This document shows positions 44,219 to 51,665 of a stretch of DNA of 64,000 nucleotides, piece after piece. This DNA is from Aequorivita soesokkakensis (GTDB lineage Bacteria; Bacteroidota; Bacteroidia; Flavobacteriales; Flavobacteriaceae). Below the pieces are notes generated by a model, which was not told where the DNA came from, made no database searches, and saw only the letters and a list, made by a program, of their open reading frames with translations. Within the stretch, counting starts at the first letter, position 1. Every line of letters begins with the position of its first letter. The stretch spans positions 42,468 through 106,467 of the forward strand of contig NZ_LXIE01000034.1 of assembly GCF_001641085.1 (NCBI RefSeq). The letters are read 5' to 3'. The translations under genes and the position numbers were made by a program.

Positions 44219-44477
44219 TAGTTGGTTTAGTGGTTAGGGAGTAGCGAAAAGGTGAAAACCGGAATTAACCCTACCACTTTTTCGCATACTAAAAACCTGT
44301 GCAATTTTACTTTGATTTGCATCTTCTGAAATGCTCCATCAAAAAAATTGTTTCACACCACAAAGTCCTTTCAAAAATGTAGGAAAAATCTTCAAAAAAA
44401 TGGAGGATTTCCCCTATTGACTGGTGTTGCTATTTTTTTAAAATTAGTGCTATTGTTTAACATAAAACCCTAGACCT
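44219..44477. other. Intergenic stretch with no supported gene
   Basis: A 259-base AT-rich gap between divergent genes. I see no full consensus promoter, repeat or ORF. It marks the left edge of the accessory region. Confidence 0.5.
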
Positions 44478-44957
44478 ATGCCATTTACAAATTTAAACAG
44501 CACGCACTTAACGGAAGTAGAACAAGCAGCCATCTCAGAAGCCATAAACAGCCTGCGAGCGCTCCTCCAGCCCATTGCCGTAAACTTAACGCCTGAAGAG
44601 CGCAAACGCTACGGAAGCATTAACGAACTGAACAAGGGCATCGTGAACAAAGCCAAAAGCTTTAACGACGCCCAACCCGCCCTTAGCAGCCCAGACGTGG
44701 ACTGGACCGAGTTTACCAATGATTATAACATGCGCACCTTTATTGAAAACACCCTGCAGTCCCTTTACGGGATGGTGAAAGACCTGGAGAGCAGCAAGAT
44801 TCTGTTTGACTTTGATAATTATACCGCCGCCAATGCAGATTATGCCTACACCATGTATAAGCTGAAAAGTGGCGATGTAGGCTACCAAACAAAGTATGAC
44901 GAAATGAAACAGTTTTACTCGCGAACCAATACGCCAGAAACCCCCACGGAACCCTAA
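44478..44957 (+). CDS. Conserved-looking cytosolic protein of unknown function (159 aa)
   Basis: I do not recognise it. There is no signal peptide or membrane segment. It is largely helical, with a strongly charged N-terminal half (LTPEERKRYGSINELNKGIV), a Phe/Asn-rich central part and a Pro/Thr-rich C-terminal tail (NTPETPTEP). Base composition is richer in GC than the neighbours, with many GCC and CTG codons, which hints at a different origin or selection. It is monocistronic, with a clear terminator at 44988. The 21-bp array begins 74 bases downstream. Confidence 0.75.
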   Translation: MPFTNLNSTHLTEVEQAAISEAINSLRALLQPIAVNLTPEERKRYGSINELNKGIVNKAKSFNDAQPALSSPDVDWTEFTNDYNMRTFIENTLQSLYGMVKDLESSKILFDFDNYTAANADYAYTMYKLKSGDVGYQTKYDEMKQFYSRTNTPETPTEP

Positions 44958-44987
44958 AACAAAAATGTATTTTAATTTCCGGTTAAA

Positions 44988-45019
44988 AGCCCTGCATCTT
45001 TTAAGTTGCAGGGTTTTTT
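44988..45019 (+). terminator. Terminator of the 159-aa ORF
   Basis: CCCTGCA and TGCAGGG pair across about ten bases, followed by TTTTTT. Confidence 0.85.
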
Positions 45020-45031
45020 AGTTTGCCCACA

Positions 45032-45325
45032 CCCCAACGGTAGCGTTTAAGACCCATCCGTTTGGGTGGTTTACCTCTCCATTGGGGTTAAAGGCACATC
45101 CGTTAGGGTTAAAAACCCATCCGTTGGCGTGTTTTACCTACCCGTTAGGGTTCAGGACCCAAACGTTGGGGTTGGTGGACGTATAGTTAGGGTTCTTAAC
45201 CCTAACGTTGGGGTTGTTGCACGTATATTTTGGGGTCCGCAACCCAAACGGAAGGGTTGATGACCCTAATGGGAGGCTGTTATACGTAAATTGTATGATC
45301 CACGACCCTAATGCTGGCATTTTGG
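45032..45325. repeat. Array of fourteen 21-bp palindromic units
   Basis: Units begin at 45032, 45053, 45074 and so on every 21 bases to 45305. Best members are ccctaacgttggggtt (45200) and cccaaacgttggggtt (45158). The core resembles AACCCYAACGTTRGGGTT, which is nearly its own reverse complement. Units are diverged but the period is exact through 14 copies. The spacing equals two turns of B-DNA, so all cores would face the same side. Short frames over it encode only seven-residue repeats on either strand, which follow from the period and are probably not expressed. Function unknown; a protein-binding array fits best. Confidence 0.9.
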
Positions 45326-45500
45326 TTAGGAGTATTTGATTATATTTGAGTGCTATACGGAATTAAAAAAGTTAATTTCCGGGGGTTAGCCCACCCGATT
45401 GGCGGGATAAATGCTATAAAGTTGGGGGGATAAACTGGTTGTACGCAAGCTGAACAAAGAACTAAATTAATACCTTTGACCTCTGAAATAAAAAATATTC
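45326..45500 (+). other. Leader region of the ImmA/PIN pair
   Basis: AT-rich with GC-rich islands (ccgggggttagcccacccg, then ttggcggg) and no ORF. The segment ends with the candidate -7 element TACCTTTG at 45471. The phrase ggttgtacgcaagctgaac has the look of a junction scar, but no repeat partner is seen. Confidence 0.4.
45471..45478 (+). promoter_or_regulatory. Candidate -7 element (TACCTTTG) before the ImmA-type gene
   Basis: Exact TAnnTTTG match, 23 bases before the TTG start at 45501. The nearest upstream TTG (45439) is too far at 29 bases. Confidence 0.45.
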
Positions 45501-46655
45501 TTGAAAGTAGAACATAACATATCTCGATTAAAGCACTTACTGAAAATGTACAAGCTTTCAGTATCTGAATTTTTATCGAAAATCAGCGAAGGATTAAAAC
45601 GACCTATCTCTGAAAAAGATGTTTTTTCCGAAAGAATAGAAATTGGACACCTAAAAAGAATCGATAAACTTTTTGAAAAGGGAATTCATTATTATTTAGA
45701 CCCAAAAGCACCTGAAAATTCAAAAGAAGCGAGTGTCTTTTTTAGAAAAGAAAATTTTGGAACTGACTTAAATTTTAGAGCTAAAAAAATAGTTAGCCAA
45801 TTTGAGGAACTGAAAATATCTATTTCTGCAATTGCTAAATTAGCAGAATTAGACACAAAAAGAAAAATCCCAAAATTCAGCATAAAAGACAATCCAGAAA
45901 AAGTAGCTAACGAGTTTAGAAAAATTCTTTATCCAAGTTTCACAACTAAACGTAGAGATTTTCTTAAAGCACTAATTTCAAAGTTTGCAGAAAGTAATAT
46001 TTTAGTTTTTGAGTTTGTAGAAACTCACAACAGAAAAGAGAAAGCGAATATTGATGGCTTTTTTCTTAAACCAAATGTTATTGTATTAAAAAGACATCAA
46101 TCCTTTAGAAGAGAAATATTCACGTTAGCTCACGAACTAGGTCATTTTTTGCTCAACAAAGAGGAAATTGAATTACTCGATTATAATGTAATTGCTGACA
46201 AACATTTGTCATCTATTGAAAGATGGTGTAATGATTTTGCTTATTATTTTTTAGTCGGAGAATATGGAGAAATGCTTAAAAATATTGAACCAGCCAAAGC
46301 TTCAAATGATTATCATTTTGACTTAATAAAAACAGTTTCTGAAAACACTCATTTGAGTCAAATCGCCTTGTTTACAAGGTTATTATTTAAAAATCAAATT
46401 AGTCAATCTAACTATAATAAAGTAAGGAATGACTTTGAAGAACAATTCAAAAAATTTCAAGAAGAAAAAGAAAGAGAAAAGGAATTACAAAAAGAAAAAG
46501 GTAATAAAATAAGAGGTTCAGTTGCACAACCAATTTCTTCGCCTTTATTTATATCAACAATTCAAGCAGCATTTTACGAAGGAATTATAAATGAATACGA
46601 TGTTTGTAAGAAACTGAATATAAAGCCTGAAAAATTAGATAAATTTATTCAATGA
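45501..46655 (+). CDS. ImmA/IrrE-type metallopeptidase
   Basis: A zinc peptidase with HELGH motif at residues 211-215 (TLAHELGHFLL) and a downstream Glu-containing helix (WCNDFAYYFLVGEY). The N-terminal 150 residues are helical and could hold a degenerate DNA-binding segment (KMYKLSVSEFLSKISEG), but no clear XRE helix-turn-helix is visible. A charged coiled coil lies near 310-335 (KFQEEKEREKELQKEKGNKI). The last residues (FYEGIINEYDVCKKLNIKPEKLDKF) look like a small helical dock. The TTG start at 45501 is uncertain; ATG at 45549 is the alternative. It is AT-rich with poor codon use, and its last base triplet overlaps the next gene by four bases (ATGA). Confidence 0.88.
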   Translation: MKVEHNISRLKHLLKMYKLSVSEFLSKISEGLKRPISEKDVFSERIEIGHLKRIDKLFEKGIHYYLDPKAPENSKEASVFFRKENFGTDLNFRAKKIVSQFEELKISISAIAKLAELDTKRKIPKFSIKDNPEKVANEFRKILYPSFTTKRRDFLKALISKFAESNILVFEFVETHNRKEKANIDGFFLKPNVIVLKRHQSFRREIFTLAHELGHFLLNKEEIELLDYNVIADKHLSSIERWCNDFAYYFLVGEYGEMLKNIEPAKASNDYHFDLIKTVSENTHLSQIALFTRLLFKNQISQSNYNKVRNDFEEQFKKFQEEKEREKELQKEKGNKIRGSVAQPISSPLFISTIQAAFYEGIINEYDVCKKLNIKPEKLDKFIQ

Positions 46656-47224
46656 TAGTAGTAATCGATACAAGTTCTTTGTTATCCTTGGTTCGTTACT
46701 ACTTACCATTTGACCAAAACAATAAGCTTTTTAATTTCATCAAGAAAGAAATACAAAATCACAACATAATAGTGATTGATGAAGTATTAAACGAATGCAA
46801 AATGGTTTCTGGAAAATTGGTTGTAAAAAAATTGGACTTTTTAAGTGACAAGGACTTTTTAAAAGCACATAAAATTCCAGTTAAAACGGAGAATTTAATT
46901 CCACCTTCACCTAAAAAATTCTATAATCTCGTTGATAACAATTTTATAACGCCTAATGCTAAAAAATTAAATAGTGCTCAATTTGAACAGCGAAAAAAGG
47001 AATTTTTAGATTCAGCAGACGCAAGAATGATTATTTATTTGCTGACTCAAATCAGCAAAAATTCATTTGAAAAAATCATTCTTGTTACAGAAGAAACAGA
47101 AGGAAGTAATGACTTAAAAGCTTTCAAAAAATTACCAGCTATTAGTAAGATTTTAGACATTGAGGTAAAGACTTTACCTGAACTATTGGAATTATATACT
47201 GATATAAACTTTTCGTTTGAATAA
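46652..47224 (+). CDS. DUF4411-like PIN-domain protein (candidate toxin)
   Basis: The 190 residues have a PIN-like layout: MIVVIDTSSLLSLVRYY with Asp6, IIVIDEVLNECK with a conserved Glu, DSADARMIIYLLTQ with a second acidic pair, and ILVTEETEGSNDLK near the third strand. DUF4411 proteins are PIN-fold nucleases found beside ImmA/IrrE or HTH partners, which matches the four-base overlap here. The likely activity is RNA cleavage; the partner may be its antitoxin or activator. No other defence gene adjoins. AT content and codon use are like the ImmA gene and unlike the flanks, consistent with a transferred cassette. Confidence 0.8.
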   Translation: MIVVIDTSSLLSLVRYYLPFDQNNKLFNFIKKEIQNHNIIVIDEVLNECKMVSGKLVVKKLDFLSDKDFLKAHKIPVKTENLIPPSPKKFYNLVDNNFITPNAKKLNSAQFEQRKKEFLDSADARMIIYLLTQISKNSFEKIILVTEETEGSNDLKAFKKLPAISKILDIEVKTLPELLELYTDINFSFE

Positions 47225-47301
47225 GAAAAGTCAGTTGCCAGCACCAGCTATAGCCCATTGCGGAAACACCATTTCATTAATAATCAAATAAAATTAAACC
47301 C
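47225..47301. other. Spacer after the PIN gene, possible cassette edge
   Basis: The mixed-composition segment cagttgccagcaccagc and following bases is GC-rich against an AT-rich background and contains no ORF. It may be the end of the transferred cassette. I find no direct-repeat partner at the left end. Confidence 0.3.
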
Positions 47302-47415
47302 ATGAAAAAAATCTTAGTGCTATCTTCTATACTCTTTATTAATTCCTTCATCGCTCAATTTCAAGAAGAGTATAGAAATTATAATGTAATAGAATCATCG
47401 AATATTAGAGATTAA
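47302..47415 (+). pseudogene. Truncated exported ORF (37 codons)
   Basis: ATG to TAA encodes MKKILVLSSILFINSFIAQF, a complete signal peptide, and only 17 further residues ending SSNIRD. Nothing after it continues the frame. This looks like the stump of a secreted protein gene that lost its body. A genuine micro-protein is possible but has no other support. Confidence 0.5.
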
Positions 47416-47499
47416 ATTACGCAGCCAAAGGAAATAAGACAGACTACTTTTTCTTTCACGCTATTATTAGTACACTTTTAACCCTCCCAAACCCACAAT

Positions 47500-47507
47500 T
47501 AACTTTG
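47500..47507 (+). promoter_or_regulatory. Candidate -7 element (TAACTTTG) for the aminopeptidase gene
   Basis: Exact match to TAnnTTTG, 38 bases before the ATG at 47545. Confidence 0.5.
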
Positions 47508-47544
47508 AAATAATTAATTTTGAAGAAATTCATAAATCAATACC

Positions 47545-48837
47545 ATGAAGTACGATCAAATTGACAGCAAACTCTATATTAAAAACCGCAAAAATTTTAT
47601 GGCGCAGATGAAGCCGAAAAGCGTTGCGGTTTTTAATAGTAATGACATATATCCCATTAGTGCAGACAGCACAATGCCTTTCCAGCAAGCGCGCGATATT
47701 TTGTATTTAACCGGTGCAGATCAAGAGGAAACCAAACTGGTTCTTTTTCCTGATGCCCCAAACAAAGACCATCGCGAAATGCTTTTTGTTCGTGAAACCA
47801 ACGATCACATTGCCGTTTGGGAAGGCGAAAAACTTACAAAGGAAAAAGCTACGGAAGTAAGTGGAATAAAATCGGTTTTCTGGTTAAAGGAATTCGACAA
47901 AATTTTCTTTGAAGTAATGACCCAAGCCGAGCGTGTTTATTTCAACACCAACGAGCATTATCGCCAAAGTGTAGAAACGGAAACCCGCGAAGACCGTTTC
48001 ATCAAAGCCACAAAAGCAAAATTTCCGGCCCACAGTTGGGAACGCAGCAACCCAATTTTGCAACGCTTGCGTTCCGTAAAAGATAAAATTGAAATTGATT
48101 TAATTCAAACAGCCTGTAATATCACCGAAAAAGGGTTTAGAAGAATTCTGAATTTCGTAAAACCCGGCGTTTGGGAATATGAAATTGAAGCTGAATTAAT
48201 GCACGAATTCTTAAGAAACCGTTCGCGCGGCTTTGCCTATACTCCTATTATTGGTAGTGGCAATAATGCAAACGTGCTTCACTATATCGTTAACAACCAA
48301 CAGTGCAAAAAAGGTGATTTGATTCTTTTGGACGTTGGTGCGGAATATGCCAATTATGCAAGCGATATGACTCGAACCATTCCCGTGAGCGGAAAATTCA
48401 GCAAACGTCAGCGTGAAGTTTACGATGCCGTAAAAAAAGTTAAAGACGACGCCACAAAAATGCTAGTTCCAGGAAATTATTGGAAAGAATATCACGAAGA
48501 AGTGGGCAAACTGATGACCAAAGCGCTTCTTGACTTAAAACTTTTGGACAAAGCCGATGTAAAAAACGAAGACCCAAACTGGCCAGCTTATAAAAAATAC
48601 TTTATGCACGGCACCAGCCACCATATGGGGCTCGACACACATGATTACGGAATTCTTTGGGAAAAGATGACCGAAAATATGGTTTTCACCGTTGAACCGG
48701 GAATCTATATTCCTGCCGAAGGTTTCGGAATCCGTTTGGAGGACGATGTTGTTATCCAGAAAAAAGGAGAACCTTTCAATTTGATGCGCAATATTCCTAT
48801 TGAAGCGGAAGAGATTGAGGAGTTGATGAATAAATAG
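47545..48837 (+). CDS. pepP: Aminopeptidase P family protein (M24B)
   Basis: Removes N-terminal residues preceding proline. An N-terminal creatinase-like domain (about 1-170, SNDIYPISADSTMPF, LTGADQEETKLVLF) is followed by the pita-bread domain with five metal ligands: Asp residues in LLDVGAEYANYASDMTRT, His in GTSHHMGLDTHD, Glu in FTVEPGIYIP, and Glu in GIRLEDD. At 430 residues it is typical of cytosolic bacterial enzymes. No signal peptide is seen. It ends in an unusual composite terminator at 48862. Confidence 0.95.
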   Translation: MKYDQIDSKLYIKNRKNFMAQMKPKSVAVFNSNDIYPISADSTMPFQQARDILYLTGADQEETKLVLFPDAPNKDHREMLFVRETNDHIAVWEGEKLTKEKATEVSGIKSVFWLKEFDKIFFEVMTQAERVYFNTNEHYRQSVETETREDRFIKATKAKFPAHSWERSNPILQRLRSVKDKIEIDLIQTACNITEKGFRRILNFVKPGVWEYEIEAELMHEFLRNRSRGFAYTPIIGSGNNANVLHYIVNNQQCKKGDLILLDVGAEYANYASDMTRTIPVSGKFSKRQREVYDAVKKVKDDATKMLVPGNYWKEYHEEVGKLMTKALLDLKLLDKADVKNEDPNWPAYKKYFMHGTSHHMGLDTHDYGILWEKMTENMVFTVEPGIYIPAEGFGIRLEDDVVIQKKGEPFNLMRNIPIEAEEIEELMNK

Positions 48838-48861
48838 AATTCCGAGAAAAGAAGAAAGAAG

Positions 48862-48916
48862 AAAAACCTGACAGACGTCATTGCGAGGAACGAAGCAATC
48901 TACCTGTTAGGTTTTT
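48862..48916 (+). terminator. Terminator hairpin interrupted by a 29-base dispersed repeat
   Basis: The arms AAAAACCTGACAG (48862-48874) and CTGTTAGGTTTTT (48904-48916) pair with one G-T wobble. The 29-base loop is a copy of the widespread gtcattgcgaggaacgaa-gcaat repeat, itself weakly palindromic (ATTGC/GCAAT). The arms resemble the perfect terminator at 1444, so the repeat appears to have entered that element's loop. Confidence 0.75.
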
Positions 48917-48933
48917 TTGTAAAAACAATAATT

Positions 48934-49248
48934 ATGGAAACATCATATATCTATATTGGTATTTTTCTTATTCTTTTGGGAATCGTGATAAAGCATTTCA
49001 AACTCTATTTTCTTATTGCTGGCTACAACACTATGAGCAAAGCTGATAAGGAAAAAGTAAATATTGAAAAAGTAGCTACACTGTTAAGAAATGTTTTGGT
49101 CTTTATGGGGCTGTCAATCATTCTTTTGGGGTTTGCCAGTTCATACATGGAAAATCCTGAAATAGCCAGCTATATCTTTTTCCCTATTGTTATTGGAAGT
49201 GTAATTTTTCTTCTCGTCAAATCGAATTCTAAAGCTTATAAAAAGTAG
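48934..49248 (+). CDS. DUF3784-like small membrane protein
   Basis: 104 residues with three hydrophobic segments (about 5-22, 50-67, 77-95). The segment between the first two, FLIAGYNTMSKADKEKVNIE, is the DUF3784 signature. The function is unknown. Its stop is immediately followed by the ATG of the next gene with no intervening base, so the two are translated together. Confidence 0.82.
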   Translation: METSYIYIGIFLILLGIVIKHFKLYFLIAGYNTMSKADKEKVNIEKVATLLRNVLVFMGLSIILLGFASSYMENPEIASYIFFPIVIGSVIFLLVKSNSKAYKK

Positions 49249-50019
49249 ATGGCTTTTCATTATAGAAATGTTCCAATCCATTTTGAAACCTTTGGAAAAG
49301 GTTCAGCAATTATTCTGCTTCATGGCTTTTTGGAAAGTTCAACTATGTGGAAACATTTGATTCCGCAGTTATCAAAAAATAACTTTGTAATCACAATTGA
49401 TTTTCCCGGCCACGGAAAAAGCAGTGTTATTTCAGAAACCCATTCCATGGAATTAATGGCGGAAGTTGTGAATAATGTAATGCAAAATCTTCAAATTTCC
49501 TCGGCAACATTTATTGGCCATTCTATGGGCGGTTATGTTGCTCTGGCCTACGCCGAACTGTTCCCTGAAAAAGTTGAAAGGTTGATTCTTCTCAATTCCA
49601 CACCTATTGCAGATTCTGAAGAGCGTAAAGAAAACCGTGACCGCGCTCTGAAAGTTATTGATCAAAATCCACAAGCATATATTAGCATGGCTATCGGAAA
49701 TCTCTTCGCGGAATCTTCCCGGGAAAAATTTGCCGCAGCAATTGAAAATTTAAAAACGGAAGCTTATTCTTTTCCGGTGGAAGGAATAAAAGCCGCAATA
49801 AGAGGAATGCGCGACCGAAAGGACCGAACCGAAATTTTGAAAAATTTCAACAAAGAAAAATATCTAGTTTTAGCAGAAGAAGATCCTATTTTACCTTTTT
49901 TGGAGGTAAAAGAGGTAGCTGAAAAGTGTAATGCTTCAGTCAAAATTATTGGAGGAGGCCATATGAGTTTGGTCGAAAACTTAAATTCTGTTGCAGAATA
50001 TTTACATTTTATCGGATAA
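49249..50019 (+). CDS. Alpha/beta-hydrolase
   Basis: A 256-residue cytosolic hydrolase. The fold is complete: oxyanion HGFLESSTMWKHLI, nucleophile Ser in FIGHSMGGYVALAY, the acid in VLAEEDPILPF, and catalytic His in GGGHMSLVENL. There is no signal peptide. The substrate is not identifiable; relatives include esterases and menaquinone-pathway MenH-like enzymes. The start codon is fused directly to the stop of the DUF3784 gene. Confidence 0.9.
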   Translation: MAFHYRNVPIHFETFGKGSAIILLHGFLESSTMWKHLIPQLSKNNFVITIDFPGHGKSSVISETHSMELMAEVVNNVMQNLQISSATFIGHSMGGYVALAYAELFPEKVERLILLNSTPIADSEERKENRDRALKVIDQNPQAYISMAIGNLFAESSREKFAAAIENLKTEAYSFPVEGIKAAIRGMRDRKDRTEILKNFNKEKYLVLAEEDPILPFLEVKEVAEKCNASVKIIGGGHMSLVENLNSVAEYLHFIG

Positions 50020-50081
50020 AACTTGCACTTTATCTAAAATTTTGTTAATATTGAGGATTAACCCCAATTAAATTGACAGAG

Positions 50082-50327
50082 ATGGATAAAGTTATGCCCC
50101 AAAGCCGACCTCCAATCTTGAGCCTAGTATGCACTGCATTTGGCCATGATTACATCGTAACCCGAAAAATTACAGATCACATTAACGAATACAAATGTGC
50201 TTGTTGTGGCAAGGAGGTTTCCAATAGCTATTCTGGTAAATTTGAATTACTTACCCGCAAACAACGCGAAGTAAACGAATGTTTATCTTCTTTTTTTAGA
50301 AAAAAGAAAAGACTTTCAATCCATTAA
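50082..50327 (+). CDS. Small zinc-ribbon-like protein
   Basis: 81 residues starting at ATG 50082. One probable zinc knuckle, CACCGKEV, lies after LVCTAFGHDYIVTRKITDHI, a pattern like prophage-type DUF1660 proteins, with a single further Cys at residue 16. The C-terminal end is strongly basic (SSFFRKKKRLSIH). Function is unknown. The frame could be extended three codons to a TTG at 50073. Confidence 0.6.
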   Translation: MDKVMPQSRPPILSLVCTAFGHDYIVTRKITDHINEYKCACCGKEVSNSYSGKFELLTRKQREVNECLSSFFRKKKRLSIH

Positions 50328-50402
50328 AAATCTGGAACTTTCATTAAGAATACTCTTCCTTTAAATTAAGGAATAAGGCTTTTAGTGCCTTTTCATAAAA
50401 AT

Positions 50403-51458
50403 CTACCCATTATTTTTTAATGCGTTCCAGCCCCTTGCAATTAAAGGTATTTTTGTTCCTGCACGGCTTATTAAATGCATCCCTTCCTTTTCATCTGTTA
50501 TGTGTCCAATGACCGTTAAATGCGGATTTGCCTTGATTTTTGGATAATCTTCCGTTTTTATTGTAAAAAGTAATTCATAATCTTCCCCACCGCTTAAAGC
50601 TATCGTGGCACTATCTAAATTAAATTCCTCGCAAGTTGAAACAACCTGTGGATCAAGTGGAATCTTATCTTCGAATAGATTACAGCCCACCTTTGAGTTT
50701 TTACAAATATGTATTATTTCTGAAGATAGCCCATCGCTAATATCAATCATTGAAGTAGGTTTCACATCCAACTCCTTCAATAAATTCGAAATATCCTTTC
50801 TGGCTTCTGGTTTCAGTTGTCGCTCCACCAAATAGGAATACGGTTCCAAATCTGGCTGTGAATTTGGGTTCACTTTAAAAACTTCCTTTTCGCGTTCTAA
50901 AACCTGCAATCCCATATATGCTGCTCCCAAATCACCCGTTACTACCAACAAATCATTTTCCTTGGCCCCATTTCTGTAGATGGCTTCGCCTTTATTTACA
51001 GTTCCAATAGCCGTAATACTTATTAGCAAACCAGTTGTTGAAGAAGTGGTGTCGCCACCTATGACATCCACATTATATATTTTTGCTGCTGCTTCAATAC
51101 CCGCATATAATTCCTCCAAAGCCTCCACCGGAAATCTATTTGAAACTGCAATGGAAACTGTTATTTGTGAAGGTTCGGCATTCATCGCATACACATCGGA
51201 AAGATTTACAATTACAGCCTTGTAGCCCAAATGCTTCAGCGGCATATAGCTTAAGTCAAAATGCACTCCTTCCAAAAGCAAATCTGTAGAAATAATTAGT
51301 TCTTTTTCAGAATCACAGGAAATTACTGCCGCATCATCACCAATGCCCTTAATGGTTGACTTTTGTTTTATTTTAAAATTTTTAGTGAGGTGGTCTATAA
51401 GCCCAAATTCACCTAAATTTTCAATATTAGTGTTGGAATTGCCTTTATTTTCAAACAT
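50403..51458 (-). CDS. thiL: Thiamine-monophosphate kinase
   Basis: Phosphorylates thiamine monophosphate to the active diphosphate. The 351 residues show the PurM/AIR synthetase-like fold: IKGIGDDAAVI at the N-terminus, VIVNLSDVYAMNAEPSQI, DVIGGDTTSSTTGL, VTGDLGAAYMGL, and IDISDGLSSEIIHI. Magnesium and nucleotide residues (GDDAAV, the GGDTT region) are intact. There is no TPP riboswitch in the upstream gap, and no other thi gene is in the window. Confidence 0.95.
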   Translation of the reverse strand: MFENKGNSNTNIENLGEFGLIDHLTKNFKIKQKSTIKGIGDDAAVISCDSEKELIISTDLLLEGVHFDLSYMPLKHLGYKAVIVNLSDVYAMNAEPSQITVSIAVSNRFPVEALEELYAGIEAAAKIYNVDVIGGDTTSSTTGLLISITAIGTVNKGEAIYRNGAKENDLLVVTGDLGAAYMGLQVLEREKEVFKVNPNSQPDLEPYSYLVERQLKPEARKDISNLLKELDVKPTSMIDISDGLSSEIIHICKNSKVGCNLFEDKIPLDPQVVSTCEEFNLDSATIALSGGEDYELLFTIKTEDYPKIKANPHLTVIGHITDEKEGMHLISRAGTKIPLIARGWNALKNNG

Positions 51459-51605
51459 ATTATTAATGATAAAAGTAGTTTCTGCAAAAATACACCATCA
51501 ATAAACAATAAACGAAGCCAGTTGTAAATAATCCCTAATTTCACTGCTTATGATTATAAAAATTAAGCTAAAATAAGTAGCATACTAACTTTTAACCTTT
51601 TGCGT

Positions 51606-51637
51606 TTGTAGAGAAAGTGATATTATAGTTACATTTA
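51606..51637 (+). promoter_or_regulatory. Candidate promoter of the choice-of-anchor B cluster
   Basis: TTG (51606-51608) and TACATTTA (51630-51637, one mismatch to TAnnTTTG) are 21 bases apart, 29 bases before the ATG. Confidence 0.5.
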
Positions 51638-51665
51638 GCCCTTTTTAAACCTTATCCTATCTATT

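Noticed and set aside
45066..45320. Frames on both strands over the 21-bp array giving seven-residue repeats such as V-x-N-P-N-V-G
   Set aside because: A 21-base period keeps any frame open and gives such repeats automatically. Neither strand has a start with a promoter or a recognisable protein, and the DNA palindrome is the better-preserved signal.
45032..45325. CRISPR array
   Set aside because: There are no unique spacers; the units are contiguous. No cas genes are present.
45032..45325. Telomere-like or G-quadruplex element because of TTAGGGTT-like pieces
   Set aside because: The G-runs are too far apart (about 21 bases) for an ordinary quadruplex, and the chromosome is presumably circular. 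The telomere resemblance is coincidental.
47225..47415. Integron attC site or att junction at the right edge of the toxin-like cassette
   Set aside because: There are GC-rich segments but no clear inverted core sites and no matching direct repeat at the left edge.
51459..51665. TPP riboswitch upstream of thiL
   Set aside because: I found no conserved CUGAGA or ACCUGA core in the gap.
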